Below are positions 50,609 through 59,025 of a DNA stretch of 64,000 bases, piece after piece. Source of the stretch: Actinocorallia longicatena (GTDB taxonomy: Bacteria > Actinomycetota > Actinomycetes > Streptosporangiales > Streptosporangiaceae); NCBI RefSeq assembly GCF_039534125.1, contig NZ_BAAAUV010000001.1, positions 434,001-498,000 of the forward strand. The letters run 5' to 3'. The translations under genes and the position numbers were made by a program. The notes under the pieces were generated by a model. It did no database searches. It saw nothing but the letters and a program-made list of their open reading frames with translations, and was not told where the DNA came from. Position 1 is the first letter of the stretch. Every line of letters begins with the position of its first letter.

Positions 50609-51484
50609 ATGGACCAGCGGGAACTGCAATGCTTCATGATCGTGAGCGAGGAGATGCACTTCGCGCGCGCGGCCGAACGGCTCTACCTGTCGCCCGGACG
50701 CGTCAGCCAGCTCATCAAGGCCCTCGAGACGCGTGTCGGCGCGCCGCTGTTCGAGCGCACCAGCCGGAGGGTCGCGCTCACCCCGCTCGGCGAACGGTTC
50801 CTCGCCGACCTGCGGCCCGCCTACCAGGGAATGCAGGACGCGCTCAGCCGGGCCAGGAACGCCGCCCGCAGCGTCGACGGCGTTCTGCGCGTCGGGTTCC
50901 TCGGAACGCCCACCGAAGTCGTCACCGAAACCGTCACCCGCTTCGAGGGACGCCACCCCTCCTGCGCGGTGGAACTGATCGAAATCCCGCTGTCCGACCC
51001 GTTCGGGAAGCTGCGCGCGGGACTGGTCGACATCTCCTTCACCCTGCTTCCGGTCACCGAACCCGACCTGGCCGCAGGGGAGCCGCTGAACAGCGTCCCG
51101 CTCAAGGTGGCACTGTCTCCGGCGCACCCGATGGCCGGCCGTCCTTCCCTGGACGCCGAGGACCTGGCCGAGATCCCGCTGATCGGCCTCTCGGGCCCGG
51201 CACCTCGCCGGTGGCGCCGGCTGACCGCCCCCGAGCACACGCCCGCCGGCCGCCCGATCCCGTCGGCGGGCACCGCCTCCACCAGCCAGGAAGGCCTGAC
51301 CCAGGTCGCGCTCAACCGCGGCGCGATGCTCTTCTGTACTCCCACCGCCGCCTACCACGGCCGCTCCGACGTGAAGTTCGTCCCCGTCACCGGCCTCCCG
51401 CCCTCCTCCCTCGGCCTGATCTGGTGCAAAGCCACCACCACCGCCGCGATCCGCGCCTTCCACACCGTCGCCCTCACCCGCTGA
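50609..51484 (+). CDS. LysR family transcriptional regulator
   Basis: ATG 50609 with AAGGAG at a 4-base spacing gives 291 residues. The winged helix (about 1-60) reads FARAAERLYLSPGRVSQLIK and PLFERTSRRVALTPLG. The effector-binding domain follows with LRVGFLGTP. It is divergent from the MFS gene and has a palindromic operator, so it probably controls that transporter and itself. Inducer unknown. Confidence 0.9.
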   Translation: MDQRELQCFMIVSEEMHFARAAERLYLSPGRVSQLIKALETRVGAPLFERTSRRVALTPLGERFLADLRPAYQGMQDALSRARNAARSVDGVLRVGFLGTPTEVVTETVTRFEGRHPSCAVELIEIPLSDPFGKLRAGLVDISFTLLPVTEPDLAAGEPLNSVPLKVALSPAHPMAGRPSLDAEDLAEIPLIGLSGPAPRRWRRLTAPEHTPAGRPIPSAGTASTSQEGLTQVALNRGAMLFCTPTAAYHGRSDVKFVPVTGLPPSSLGLIWCKATTTAAIRAFHTVALTR

Positions 51485-51781
51485 CCCGCACCACGCACCC
51501 GGTCGACCACCCGGGCCACCAAGATCACCGAACACGACACCGCAGATGAGGGGAACGGGCAGACGTGCTTCGTCCCGTTCTGCGGACGCTCCGCCCGCGG
51601 CAAGGACGTCATGCCCCGAACACCAGACGCGTCGGCGGAACGCACCAGGGTCTCCGCCCAGCTCGCCGCATGAGCGCACATTCCCTCATCCCGAGCCCTC
51701 GAAGAAGTTCCGCCCCCATCGGCTCCGGAACAATCTCCGCGACGGGATGACGTGGACCACGGGATGTGGTGGTCTGGGGAT
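51485..51781. other. 297-base region without a gene
   Basis: Between the LysR stop and the small membrane protein I see no gene, no clear family remnant and no strong hairpin. The last 40 bases probably hold the promoter of the next gene. Confidence 0.5.
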
Positions 51782-52264
51782 GTGAGCGGTGTTCTGGTGA
51801 GTATCGTCGCGGCCCTCGCAGCGCTGAGCGGGTCAACGCTCACCTACCTGTTCCAGCGGCGCACCGCCCGGGACAATGAGCGGTTCTCGCGCGAGCAGCG
51901 GCTCTGGCAGGAAAGAGTCGCCGCCTACAGCTCGTTCGTCGCCGCCGCCACCGACTTCCGGCGTAGCCAGAACGACCGCTGGCACTTGGAGCGGGAAGAC
52001 CCGCAGAGCGCACCGTTCATCGCGGCACGAGAGGAGTCATATCGGCTGCGCGCCCAGGCCACCGCCGCCGCCTGCCGAGTACGGCTCGTCTGCGGGGATC
52101 CGGAGATCGGACGGCACGCCCAGCGAGCCCTCGACATCGCCACGGACGTCCACCTCGGCATAGACGAGAATGACCGGGCGACCCGCGGAGCCGCTGCCCG
52201 CCAGGCCCTCGACGAATTCCTCACGATGGCCTCCACCCACGTGAACGGCCCCCGCCGCACCTGA
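51782..52264 (+). CDS. Small membrane-anchored protein of unknown function
   Basis: GTG 51782 with GGGGA just upstream gives 160 residues; GTG 51752 would add 10. One N-terminal transmembrane helix (about 3-20: GVLVSIVAALAALSGSTLT) is followed by a cytoplasmic helical domain with LFQRRTARDNERFSREQRLW and RVAAYSSFVAAATDFRRSQ. This TM-plus-helix layout is common among actinobacterial hypothetical proteins. I do not recognise a function. Confidence 0.65.
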   Translation: MSGVLVSIVAALAALSGSTLTYLFQRRTARDNERFSREQRLWQERVAAYSSFVAAATDFRRSQNDRWHLEREDPQSAPFIAAREESYRLRAQATAAACRVRLVCGDPEIGRHAQRALDIATDVHLGIDENDRATRGAAARQALDEFLTMASTHVNGPRRT

Positions 52265-52290
52265 CCACGACGACCCCGCACGTACAGTCG

Positions 52291-52383
52291 TGCCGCAGAT
52301 CCGACGACGCCCTGGACGCAGTCCTCGCAGCCTTCACCGCCCGAGCCGCGGCCCTCAATATGACCACGGCCCCGGAACGCTAG
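52291..52383 (+). pseudogene. DUF429-like C-terminal remnant
   Basis: The frame CRRSDDALDAVLAAFTARAA to MTTAPER and TAG 52381-52383 matches the conserved C-terminal block of DUF429 (RNase H-like) proteins, where an S-D-D-A-L-D-A motif precedes A-L-T-A-R-A. No N-terminal part is found upstream, so only about 30 codons survive. It overlaps the stop of the convergent MFS gene. Confidence 0.45.
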
Positions 52384-53810
52384 GAAGTCTGCCGAGGGAA
52401 GGAGGAATACCAGGCCTCATCGGTGGGAGTGCGGGCTTCGCGGAGCCAGATCAAGGTGGTGTAGGTGGCTAGGAGGGAGGCCGCGGCACAGATCAGCAGG
52501 CCGACGGAGTAGCCGTGCCAGAGGTCGTCGAGATTCGAGGGAGGGGCGGATCGCTGGAGCAGGGCGGTGATGGCGATCGGGCCGACGAAGAGGCCGATGT
52601 TGCGGGCCGCGCTGATGACGGCTGTCGTCAGGTTGAGGTGGCGGGCGGAGATCGCGTTCATTGCCGCTGCGGTGAGGGCGGAGAAGATGAACAGGAAGCC
52701 CGCGCCGATGAGGAGGAGCGGACCCAGGAGGACGAGGAGGCCTGTTCGGGTGATGGGGACGAAGGCGAACCAGACCTCGCCCGTGGTCAGCAGGATCAGG
52801 CCGGTCGCGATGAGAGGGCGGGCCCGGAAGTGGTCCATCATGCGGGGAAGCATCAGGCCGAGCAGGGAGGGGACGCCCTGCAGGACGACGAAGTAGATCG
52901 CTGAGTCCGTCGCGGACTTACCCTGAAGGCCCAGGCGGACGCTGAGAACGTAGACGCTGCCCATGAAGGCGAACGAGCCGATCACGGCCGCGACGACGGC
53001 CGCGGAGAACGTCGGCACCTTGAAGATGTCCAGGTTGAGCATGGGGGTGGCTTCGCGGCGTTCCGCCAGGGGAAATGCCGCCAGGCTCGTGAGGGCGACG
53101 AAGGCCGCCAGCAGCGTGGTGACCGAGGTCCATGAGCCGAGTGCTGCGCTCGCCACCGCGAAGAGCGTGCCGCCGATGCCGATGGCGAGGGTGACCTGCC
53201 CGGCCCAGTCGAGGGATCGGCCGGGCACGATCTCCGAGTCGTCCGCGAACAGCGCGATGACCACAAGGCCGACGAGGGCCAGCGGAGCGACTCCGAGGAA
53301 CGAGGCCTGCCAGGCGAAGGTCTTGCTGAGAAGACTGCTGTAAAGGAATCCCACCATCGTCGCCAGCGACAGGGTCATCGTCCAGGTGGCGACGCCTCGG
53401 GACCGGCTCAGCGCGGTCGGAGCGCCCGCCGTGGCGATGGCCAACGACGCTGGGATGACGACACCGGCGCCGACGCCCGTGACCGCCTGACCGAGCTGGA
53501 GCTGGTGAATGCTCGAGGCCAGGCCGGTGAGCGTCTCCCCCGCGGCGACCACGGAAACACCGATCATGAGCATGCGCTTACGGCCGAAGAGATCGCTGAG
53601 CAACCCGGCGTTGAGCGCCAGGCTCGCGGCCGGAAGCAGGAAGGCCGCCGTCACCCAGGCCAGGTCGGCGCCGTTCGCGCCGAGGGACTGCTGGATACCG
53701 TGGACGATCGGGCCCGGTACCACCGTGGCCACCTGCGCGATCAGGACTGCCGTACAAGCGGCGAAGAGCGTGCCCGGGGAAACACCGGCGCGTCGCGAGG
53801 TTCTGGTCAC
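52380..53810 (-). CDS. MFS transporter (DHA2-like)
   Basis: GTG 53810 has AGGAGG four bases before it and gives 476 residues; an upstream start at 53909 lacks such a site. About 14 transmembrane helices with ADLAWVTAAFLLPAASLALN and LFGRKRMLMIG mark the DHA2-type drug:proton antiporter branch, which also includes aromatic-acid carriers. It is clearly paralogous to the transporter at 54906-56471 on the other side of the IclR gene. Its place at the edge of an aromatic-catabolism cluster suggests uptake or efflux of a substrate or intermediate. Confidence 0.85.
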   Translation of the reverse strand: MTRTSRRAGVSPGTLFAACTAVLIAQVATVVPGPIVHGIQQSLGANGADLAWVTAAFLLPAASLALNAGLLSDLFGRKRMLMIGVSVVAAGETLTGLASSIHQLQLGQAVTGVGAGVVIPASLAIATAGAPTALSRSRGVATWTMTLSLATMVGFLYSSLLSKTFAWQASFLGVAPLALVGLVVIALFADDSEIVPGRSLDWAGQVTLAIGIGGTLFAVASAALGSWTSVTTLLAAFVALTSLAAFPLAERREATPMLNLDIFKVPTFSAAVVAAVIGSFAFMGSVYVLSVRLGLQGKSATDSAIYFVVLQGVPSLLGLMLPRMMDHFRARPLIATGLILLTTGEVWFAFVPITRTGLLVLLGPLLLIGAGFLFIFSALTAAAMNAISARHLNLTTAVISAARNIGLFVGPIAITALLQRSAPPSNLDDLWHGYSVGLLICAAASLLATYTTLIWLREARTPTDEAWYSSFPRQTS

Positions 53811-53939
53811 CTCGCCTCCTTCTAGGGGGTGAAAGGTGCCGATGCGCTGAACAGGGGATGCCGGCTGCGCCGGATGCTCATCGGCCGAGAGGTTGACGGC
53901 ACCGAGCATGATCTAGATCACACTTTTCCACCACAGGCG

Positions 53940-53954
53940 TTCCATTGAATGGAA
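53940..53954 (+). promoter_or_regulatory. IclR-type operator
   Basis: TTCCATT-G-AATGGAA is a perfect 15-bp palindrome between the divergent MFS and IclR genes, 45 bases before the IclR start. The shape fits IclR-family sites. Confidence 0.65.
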
Positions 53955-53998
53955 GGCCTGGGTGCAGGCCGAATGCCGATACGGCCATGATGAGGTCC

Positions 53999-54754
53999 AT
54001 GGCCAGGTCACCCAGTGGAGAGTCGGTACTGACCCGAGCCGTTCGGATCTTCGAGGCGTTCGGGCCGGACAGGTCGGTGCTGTCGCTGAGCGAGCTCAGC
54101 CGGCGCGCCGATCTGCCGCTGGCAACCACGGCCCGCCTGGTCGATGAGCTGACCCGTCATGGTCTGCTCTCACGGGACGAGCTCCGGCGCGTGTGCGTCG
54201 GAACCAGGATGTGGGAACTCGCCGAGCGCGCCTCTCCCGTTCTCGGTCTGCGTCAGGCGGCCCTGCAGTCCATGCACGATCTCCAGGCTGTGGTGGGGCA
54301 TTCGACCCAGCTCGGGATCCTGGACAGTGATCAAGTGCTCTTCGTGGAGCGGCTCGCCGTCCCTGGTTCGACTCCGAACGTCACCAGGACCGCGGGCAGG
54401 CTCCCCCTTCACGCCTCGGCATCAGGCTTGGTCCTCCTCGCCCATGCCCCGGCGGACATCCGGGATCGGGTCGTGCAGGGGCCGCTGCCGGGGTTCACCG
54501 AGGCGACGCTCCGTGAAGAACATGCCCTGCGCCGGGCGCTCGCCGAGGTACGGGACAGGGGATTCGCGTTCTGTCCGGGGCACATCCATCCGGATGCCAC
54601 CGGCATCGCCGTGCCCGTCCGCACCCGGGGTCGCGTCGTGGCGGCGCTGGGTCTGGTCGTCCCCAACGACGACGTCGCCTGGAGCCTCATCAGGCCGTTG
54701 CAGGTCGCCGGCCTCCACCTCAGCAGAGCACTCGACACCGCACAAGTCTCCTAG
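53999..54754 (+). CDS. IclR family transcriptional regulator
   Basis: ATG 53999 (GAGG just upstream) gives 251 residues. The N-terminal winged helix (about 8-65) reads LSELSRRADLPLATTARLVDEL. The C-terminal ligand-binding domain has RLPLHASASGLVLLAHA and GHIHPDATGIAVPV. It is closely paralogous to the IclR gene at 63109-63849. IclR proteins of this type control aromatic-acid catabolism (PcaR/PobR-like). It sits between two paralogous transporters and likely regulates both. Confidence 0.9.
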   Translation: MARSPSGESVLTRAVRIFEAFGPDRSVLSLSELSRRADLPLATTARLVDELTRHGLLSRDELRRVCVGTRMWELAERASPVLGLRQAALQSMHDLQAVVGHSTQLGILDSDQVLFVERLAVPGSTPNVTRTAGRLPLHASASGLVLLAHAPADIRDRVVQGPLPGFTEATLREEHALRRALAEVRDRGFAFCPGHIHPDATGIAVPVRTRGRVVAALGLVVPNDDVAWSLIRPLQVAGLHLSRALDTAQVS

Positions 54755-54836
54755 ATCGCCTTGGTTCCGTTTCCCAGTCCGGCCGCCGGTAATACTTGGC
54801 GTCTATAGCCGGTATCCCAATCATCTATTTCTCAAA

Positions 54837-54854
54837 TGGCTGTGATCGCAGCCA
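54837..54854 (+). promoter_or_regulatory. Palindrome upstream of the second MFS gene
   Basis: TGGCTG-TGATCG-CAGCCA is symmetrical at 16 of 18 positions and lies about 50 bases before the transporter start. AATGGCTG also occurs on the minus strand before the FAH-family gene (near 60830), so it may be a shared site. Confidence 0.4.
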
Positions 54855-54905
54855 CATTGTCTCTGCGCGTCGGGTCTTCCACGACGGCCCCCCAGAGGAG
54901 GAATG

Positions 54906-56471
54906 GTGAAGGATTCAACCGGTAGAGGTGGTGTGGGCACGCTCATCGCTGCGTGCATCGCCATCTTCGTCACCCAGATCGCGAACGTGGTTCCCGCCCC
55001 GATCGTGGGAGCGATTCAGCAGGACCTGCATGCCGACGGTGTCGCCCTCGCATGGGTGACTTCGGCGTTCTTGCTGCCGACCGCGATTCTGGAGCTCAGC
55101 TTCGGAGTCCTCGGCGATCTTTACGGCCGCAAGCGGGTGCTCATGGGCGGCACTGTTCTCATGGCCGTCGGCGGCCTCATCACCGGCGCGGCCGGCAGCG
55201 TCGGGCAGCTGGTGGTCGGGCAGGCCCTCACCGGCATCGGGGCGGGCGCGATCATCCCGACCTCGCTCGCGATCGCCGTGGCAGGGGCGCAGACCGCCGA
55301 GCGGCGCTCGCGCGGCATCGCGACCTGGACGATGGCCCTGTCGCTGGGCACGATGGCCGGCGTGGTCCTGAGCGGGGCCCTGGGAGAGGCCATCTCCTGG
55401 CACGCGTCCTTCTCCGCGGTGGCTCCGCTCTCCCTGCTGAGCCTCATCGCGACCGCGGTTCTGGCAGGAGAGTCAAGGTCCCCCGAGGGACGCTCACTGG
55501 ACTGGGCCGGTCAGGCGACGATCGCCGTCGGCATGTTCTGCCTGCTCTACGGAATCGTCCAGGGCGCGAGCACGTCGTGGACCTCCACCTCAGTGATCGT
55601 CACTCTCGCCGTCGGTGTCCTCGGGCTCGCGGCCTTCATCGGGGTCGAGAACCGGGTCGCGGCGCCGATGCTGCACCTGGCCGTCTTCAAGAACCCCGCG
55701 TTCTCAGCCGCGGCCGCGGCGGCCGTGATCGGGATGTTCTCCTTCATGGGGTGCGTCTACGCGCTCTCGATCCGCGTGGGGACGCTCCAGGCCAAGACGG
55801 GCCTGGCCGCAGCCGCCTTCTTCATCGTGCTGCAGGGCGTTCCCTGCGTCCTCGGTCCCGTCCTCCCCCGGATGATGAACCGGTTCGGAGCACGCAGCCT
55901 GGTCAGCGGCGGGCTGGTGCTGCTGGCCGCCGGAGAGTTCTGGATGGCGACCCTGTCCCTGGCGCAGGCCTCGCTTCTCGACCACCTGGGCCCGCTCCTG
56001 CTCGCGGGGTTCGGCTTCCTGTTCATCGTGTCGGCCATGACGGCCGCCGCGGTGGAGGCCGTCCCGCTGTCGCAGACAGGCATGGCCAGTGCGGCCATCA
56101 GCACCGCCCGCGACTTCGGCATGTGCATCGGCCCTGCCATCATCAGCGCGCTCGCGCTCAGCGCCGCCACGGACGCGCTCCCCGGCCGGCTGAAGTCCGT
56201 CGGACTCGAAGGTCCGCAGGCAGGCGTCGTCACGAACATCGCGGAGCAGGGCGGCCCGTATGCCCTCCTCGGAGCCCCTCTAGGGCCGCTGCGCGAGCAG
56301 GCGGCCGGGGCGGCGCTGCAGTCTCTGTCGCATGGCTTCTCGGTCGGGCTCGTGATCTGCGGGGTCGCCTCCCTGGTCGCGGCACTGGCGACCGCCCTGT
56401 GGCTCCGGGAGTCCTCCGATCGTGTGGTCGCGGCGCCCATCGAGGCGGAGCCGACCGCCGCTCCCGCTTGA
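54906..56471 (+). CDS. MFS transporter (DHA2-like), paralogue
   Basis: GTG 54906 is placed four bases after AGGAGG; ATG 54903 is closer to the site than usual. The 521-residue protein has about 14 transmembrane helices: IAACIAIFVTQIANVVPAPI, ALAWVTSAFLLPTAILELSF and LYGRKRVLMGG. It shares motif order and many residues with the 52380-53810 transporter. Transport of an aromatic acid is likely but unproven. Confidence 0.87.
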   Translation: MKDSTGRGGVGTLIAACIAIFVTQIANVVPAPIVGAIQQDLHADGVALAWVTSAFLLPTAILELSFGVLGDLYGRKRVLMGGTVLMAVGGLITGAAGSVGQLVVGQALTGIGAGAIIPTSLAIAVAGAQTAERRSRGIATWTMALSLGTMAGVVLSGALGEAISWHASFSAVAPLSLLSLIATAVLAGESRSPEGRSLDWAGQATIAVGMFCLLYGIVQGASTSWTSTSVIVTLAVGVLGLAAFIGVENRVAAPMLHLAVFKNPAFSAAAAAAVIGMFSFMGCVYALSIRVGTLQAKTGLAAAAFFIVLQGVPCVLGPVLPRMMNRFGARSLVSGGLVLLAAGEFWMATLSLAQASLLDHLGPLLLAGFGFLFIVSAMTAAAVEAVPLSQTGMASAAISTARDFGMCIGPAIISALALSAATDALPGRLKSVGLEGPQAGVVTNIAEQGGPYALLGAPLGPLREQAAGAALQSLSHGFSVGLVICGVASLVAALATALWLRESSDRVVAAPIEAEPTAAPA

Positions 56472-56494
56472 TGAGCTGAATCCGCGAAGTACAC

Positions 56495-56528
56495 GAACGC
56501 GCGGGGGCCCGAAGGCCCCCGCGCGTTC
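56495..56528 (+). terminator. Perfect bidirectional hairpin terminator
   Basis: GAACGCGCGGGGGCC (56495-56509) and GGCCCCCGCGCGTTC (56514-56528) form a perfect 15-bp stem closed by the tetraloop CGAA. It lies between the convergent MFS and metallo-beta-lactamase genes and can serve both. Confidence 0.9.
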
Positions 56529-56543
56529 AGCCGTCCCATGGTG

Positions 56544-57164
56544 TCAGTGGCCGCGGGTGATCCAGTCGAGCAGATGGGGGGCTTCTCCGCCGATGGTGGT
56601 GGAGACGCCGTGCCCGGTGTGGACGATCGTGTCGGCCGGCAGGGTCAGCAGGCGTTTCTCGATCGAGGTGATGATGGTCGGGAAGTCGGAGAACGACCGC
56701 CCGGTGGCTCCGGGGCCTCCCTGGAAGAGCGTGTCGCCGGAGAAGACCGCCCCGAGTTCGGGTCCGTGGAGGCAGATGGCACCGGGAGCGTGTCCCGGCG
56801 TGTGGACCACGGTGAGGTCGGCTCCGGCGACGGTGAGGACCTGGCCGTCGGAGAGATCGCCGTCCGGAGCGGTGTCCGGGTGGGTCATACGCCAGAGTTC
56901 CAGGTCAGCGGGGTGCAGCAGGATCGGGGCGCCGGTGAGTCTCGCGAGCGCCGGCGCGGCGTCGATGTGGTCGTTGTGAGCGTGGGTGCACGCGATCGCC
57001 TTCACGGTGCGGTCACCGATCGCGGCCGCGATGGCCTCCGCGTCGTGGGCGGCGTCGATCACGATGACCTCGGTGGAGTCGCCGATGATCCAGACGTTGT
57101 TGTCGACGTCCCAGGTGCCGCCGTCGAGGGAGAAGGTGCCGGAGGTGACGAGCTTCTCGATCAC
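56544..57164 (-). CDS. MBL-fold hydrolase, probably in mycothiol-linked formaldehyde removal
   Basis: This 206-residue metallo-beta-lactamase-fold protein has the metal motif THAHNDH (60-66), then HTPGHAPGAICLHG and FSGDTLFQGG, and C-terminal HTGHG. Its ATG overlaps the stop of the mycothiol-dependent formaldehyde dehydrogenase gene (ATGA). In mycobacteria a similar MBL gene also follows that dehydrogenase. It may hydrolyse S-formylmycothiol; this is inference from the pair. Confidence 0.88.
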   Translation of the reverse strand: MIEKLVTSGTFSLDGGTWDVDNNVWIIGDSTEVIVIDAAHDAEAIAAAIGDRTVKAIACTHAHNDHIDAAPALARLTGAPILLHPADLELWRMTHPDTAPDGDLSDGQVLTVAGADLTVVHTPGHAPGAICLHGPELGAVFSGDTLFQGGPGATGRSFSDFPTIITSIEKRLLTLPADTIVHTGHGVSTTIGGEAPHLLDWITRGH

Positions 57165-58246
57165 AGGATCACCACCGAACGCAGGACGTCGCCCTGGTGC
57201 ATCCGGTCGAACGCGGCCTCGATGTCTTCCAGGCTGATGGTCTCGGACACGAAGGCGTCCAGCGGCAGGCGCCCCTGGAGGTGCAGGTCGACGAGCATCG
57301 GAAAGTCCCGGGAGGGCAGGCAGTCGCCGTACCAGGACGACTTGAGCGAGCCGCCGCGCCCGAAGACCTCCAGCAGCGGCAGCTCCAGCTTCATGTCCGG
57401 GGTGGGCACGCCGACCAGCACGACGGTTCCGGCCAGGTCGCGGGCGTGGAAGGCCTGGTCATAGGTCTCGGGCCGGCCGACCGCCTCGATGACGACGTCC
57501 GCGCCGTTGCCCTCGGTCAGCTCTCTGATCGCCTCGACGGCGTCCCTCTCCTTGCCGTTCACGGCGTGGGTCGCGCCCAGCTCAATCGCCTTGTCGAGCT
57601 TGCGCTGGTCGATGTCGACCGCGATGATCTTTCGCGCACCGGCGAGCCGCGCCCCCATGATCGAGGCCGCGCCCACGCCGCCGCAGCCGATGACCGCGAC
57701 CGAGTCTCCACGCGTCACTCCCCCGGTGTTGATGGCGGCGCCGATGCCCGCCATGACACCGCAGCCCAGCAGCCCGGCGACCGACGGGGACACCGCCGTG
57801 TCGACCTTGGTGCACTGCCCTGCCGCGACCAGGGTCTTCTCGGCGAAAGCGCCGATGCCGAGAGCGGGCGACAGTTCGGTGCCGTCCTCCAACGTCATCT
57901 TCTGCTCGGCGTTGTGGGTCGCGAAGCAGTACCAGGGACGGCCGCGCAGGCAGGCCCGGCACTGGCCGCACACGGCGCGCCAGTTGAGGATGACGAAGTC
58001 GCCCGGCGCCACCTCGGTGACTCCCGCTCCGACCGACTCCACGACTCCCGCCGCCTCGTGCCCGAGCAGAAACGGGAACTCGTCGTTGATGCCTCCCTGC
58101 TTGTAGTGAAGATCGGTGTGGCACACCCCGCACGCCTGAACCTTCACCACGGCCTCGCCCGGCCCGGGGTCGGGGATGACGATCGTTCGGACTTCGACGG
58201 GCTCGCCGCGCTTCACGGAGACCACTCCGCGTACTGATTGCGCCAT
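57161..58246 (-). CDS. mscR: S-(hydroxymethyl)mycothiol dehydrogenase
   Basis: ATG 58246 (GGAG nine bases before) gives 361 residues. This is the mycothiol-dependent formaldehyde dehydrogenase of the class III alcohol dehydrogenase type: catalytic zinc region ACGVCHTDLHYKQGG and GHEAAG, structural zinc cysteines CGQCRACLRGRPWYC, NAD site VIGCGGVGAAS. It oxidises the adduct of formaldehyde and mycothiol. Next to a P450 of the O-demethylating type it would detoxify released formaldehyde. Coupled to the MBL gene. Confidence 0.92.
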   Translation of the reverse strand: MAQSVRGVVSVKRGEPVEVRTIVIPDPGPGEAVVKVQACGVCHTDLHYKQGGINDEFPFLLGHEAAGVVESVGAGVTEVAPGDFVILNWRAVCGQCRACLRGRPWYCFATHNAEQKMTLEDGTELSPALGIGAFAEKTLVAAGQCTKVDTAVSPSVAGLLGCGVMAGIGAAINTGGVTRGDSVAVIGCGGVGAASIMGARLAGARKIIAVDIDQRKLDKAIELGATHAVNGKERDAVEAIRELTEGNGADVVIEAVGRPETYDQAFHARDLAGTVVLVGVPTPDMKLELPLLEVFGRGGSLKSSWYGDCLPSRDFPMLVDLHLQGRLPLDAFVSETISLEDIEAAFDRMHQGDVLRSVVIL

Positions 58247-58284
58247 TGACTGACACTCCTTGTTCATTGCGAGCAGGACACACG

Positions 58285-58317
58285 GAGCGGCCGCCGATCC
58301 TGGATCGGCGGCCGCTC
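58285..58317 (-). terminator. Strong hairpin after the CoA-transferase operon
   Basis: GAGCGGCCGCCGAT (58285-58298) pairs perfectly with ATCGGCGGCCGCTC (58304-58317) across a 5-base loop. It lies between the CoA-transferase B stop and the mscR start. mscR must have a promoter squeezed downstream of it or depend on readthrough. Confidence 0.8.
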
Positions 58318-58335
58318 ACGCATGCCTCGGACAAT

Positions 58336-58357
58336 GGCCGTCCTTAAGCGGACGGCC
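58336..58357 (-). terminator. Second hairpin after the CoA-transferase operon
   Basis: GGCCGTCC and GGACGGCC (58336-58343, 58350-58357) form an 8-bp stem around TTAAGC, the first of two tandem hairpins met by transcription from the CoA-transferase genes. Confidence 0.7.
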
Positions 58358-58398
58358 GGGTTACGGATCGATGTGATGGCCCACCAGGCCGGAGACGT

Positions 58399-59025
58399 TC
58401 ATCGGACGTGTGCCTCCGTGCGGGCCCGCACCTCCTCCGGTGTCACGCCTGGAGCGGTCTCGACCAGGGCGAATCCCTCGGATGTGATGTCGAAGACGCC
58501 GAGATCGGTGATGATCCGATCGACGCAGCCGCGGCCTGTCAGCGGAAGAGTGCACTCCTTGACGAGCTTGGGAGCGCCGTCCTTGGCGGTGTGCTCCATG
58601 ACGACGATCACGCGGCCGGCGCCGTGGACGAGGTCCATCGCACCACCCATTCCCTTGATCATCTTTCCGGGAACGGACCAGTTGGCGAGGTCTCCGGCGG
58701 CGGAGACCTGCATGGCGCCCAGAACGGCGACGTCGATGTGGCCACCGCGGATCATGCCGAAGGACAGCGCGGAGTCGAAGAACGCGGCCCCCCGCACGAC
58801 CGTGATGGTCTCTTTCCCCGCGTTGATCAGTGCTGGGTCGACGTGCTCTTCGTCCGGGTAGGGGCCGACGCCCAGGACGCCGTTCTCGGACTGGAGGACG
58901 ACGTTCACTCCGGCCGGAAGGTGGCCCGGTACGAGCGTGGGCAGTCCGATGCCGAGGTTGACGTAGGCGCCGTCGGGGAGTTCCCGCGCGGCCCTGGCGG
59001 CCATCTCGTCGCGGGTCCAGGTCAT
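58399..59025 (-). CDS. scoB: 3-oxoacid CoA-transferase subunit B
   Basis: This 208-residue beta subunit has GAYVNLGIGLPTLVP near the N-terminus and the catalytic-glutamate motif SENGVLGVGP. GGHIDVAVLGAMQVSAAGDL follows. With subunit A it transfers CoA from succinyl-CoA to a 3-oxoacid (acetoacetate or 3-oxoadipate). It starts in an ATGA overlap with subunit A. Confidence 0.92.
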   Translation of the reverse strand: MTWTRDEMAARAARELPDGAYVNLGIGLPTLVPGHLPAGVNVVLQSENGVLGVGPYPDEEHVDPALINAGKETITVVRGAAFFDSALSFGMIRGGHIDVAVLGAMQVSAAGDLANWSVPGKMIKGMGGAMDLVHGAGRVIVVMEHTAKDGAPKLVKECTLPLTGRGCVDRIITDLGVFDITSEGFALVETAPGVTPEEVRARTEAHVR

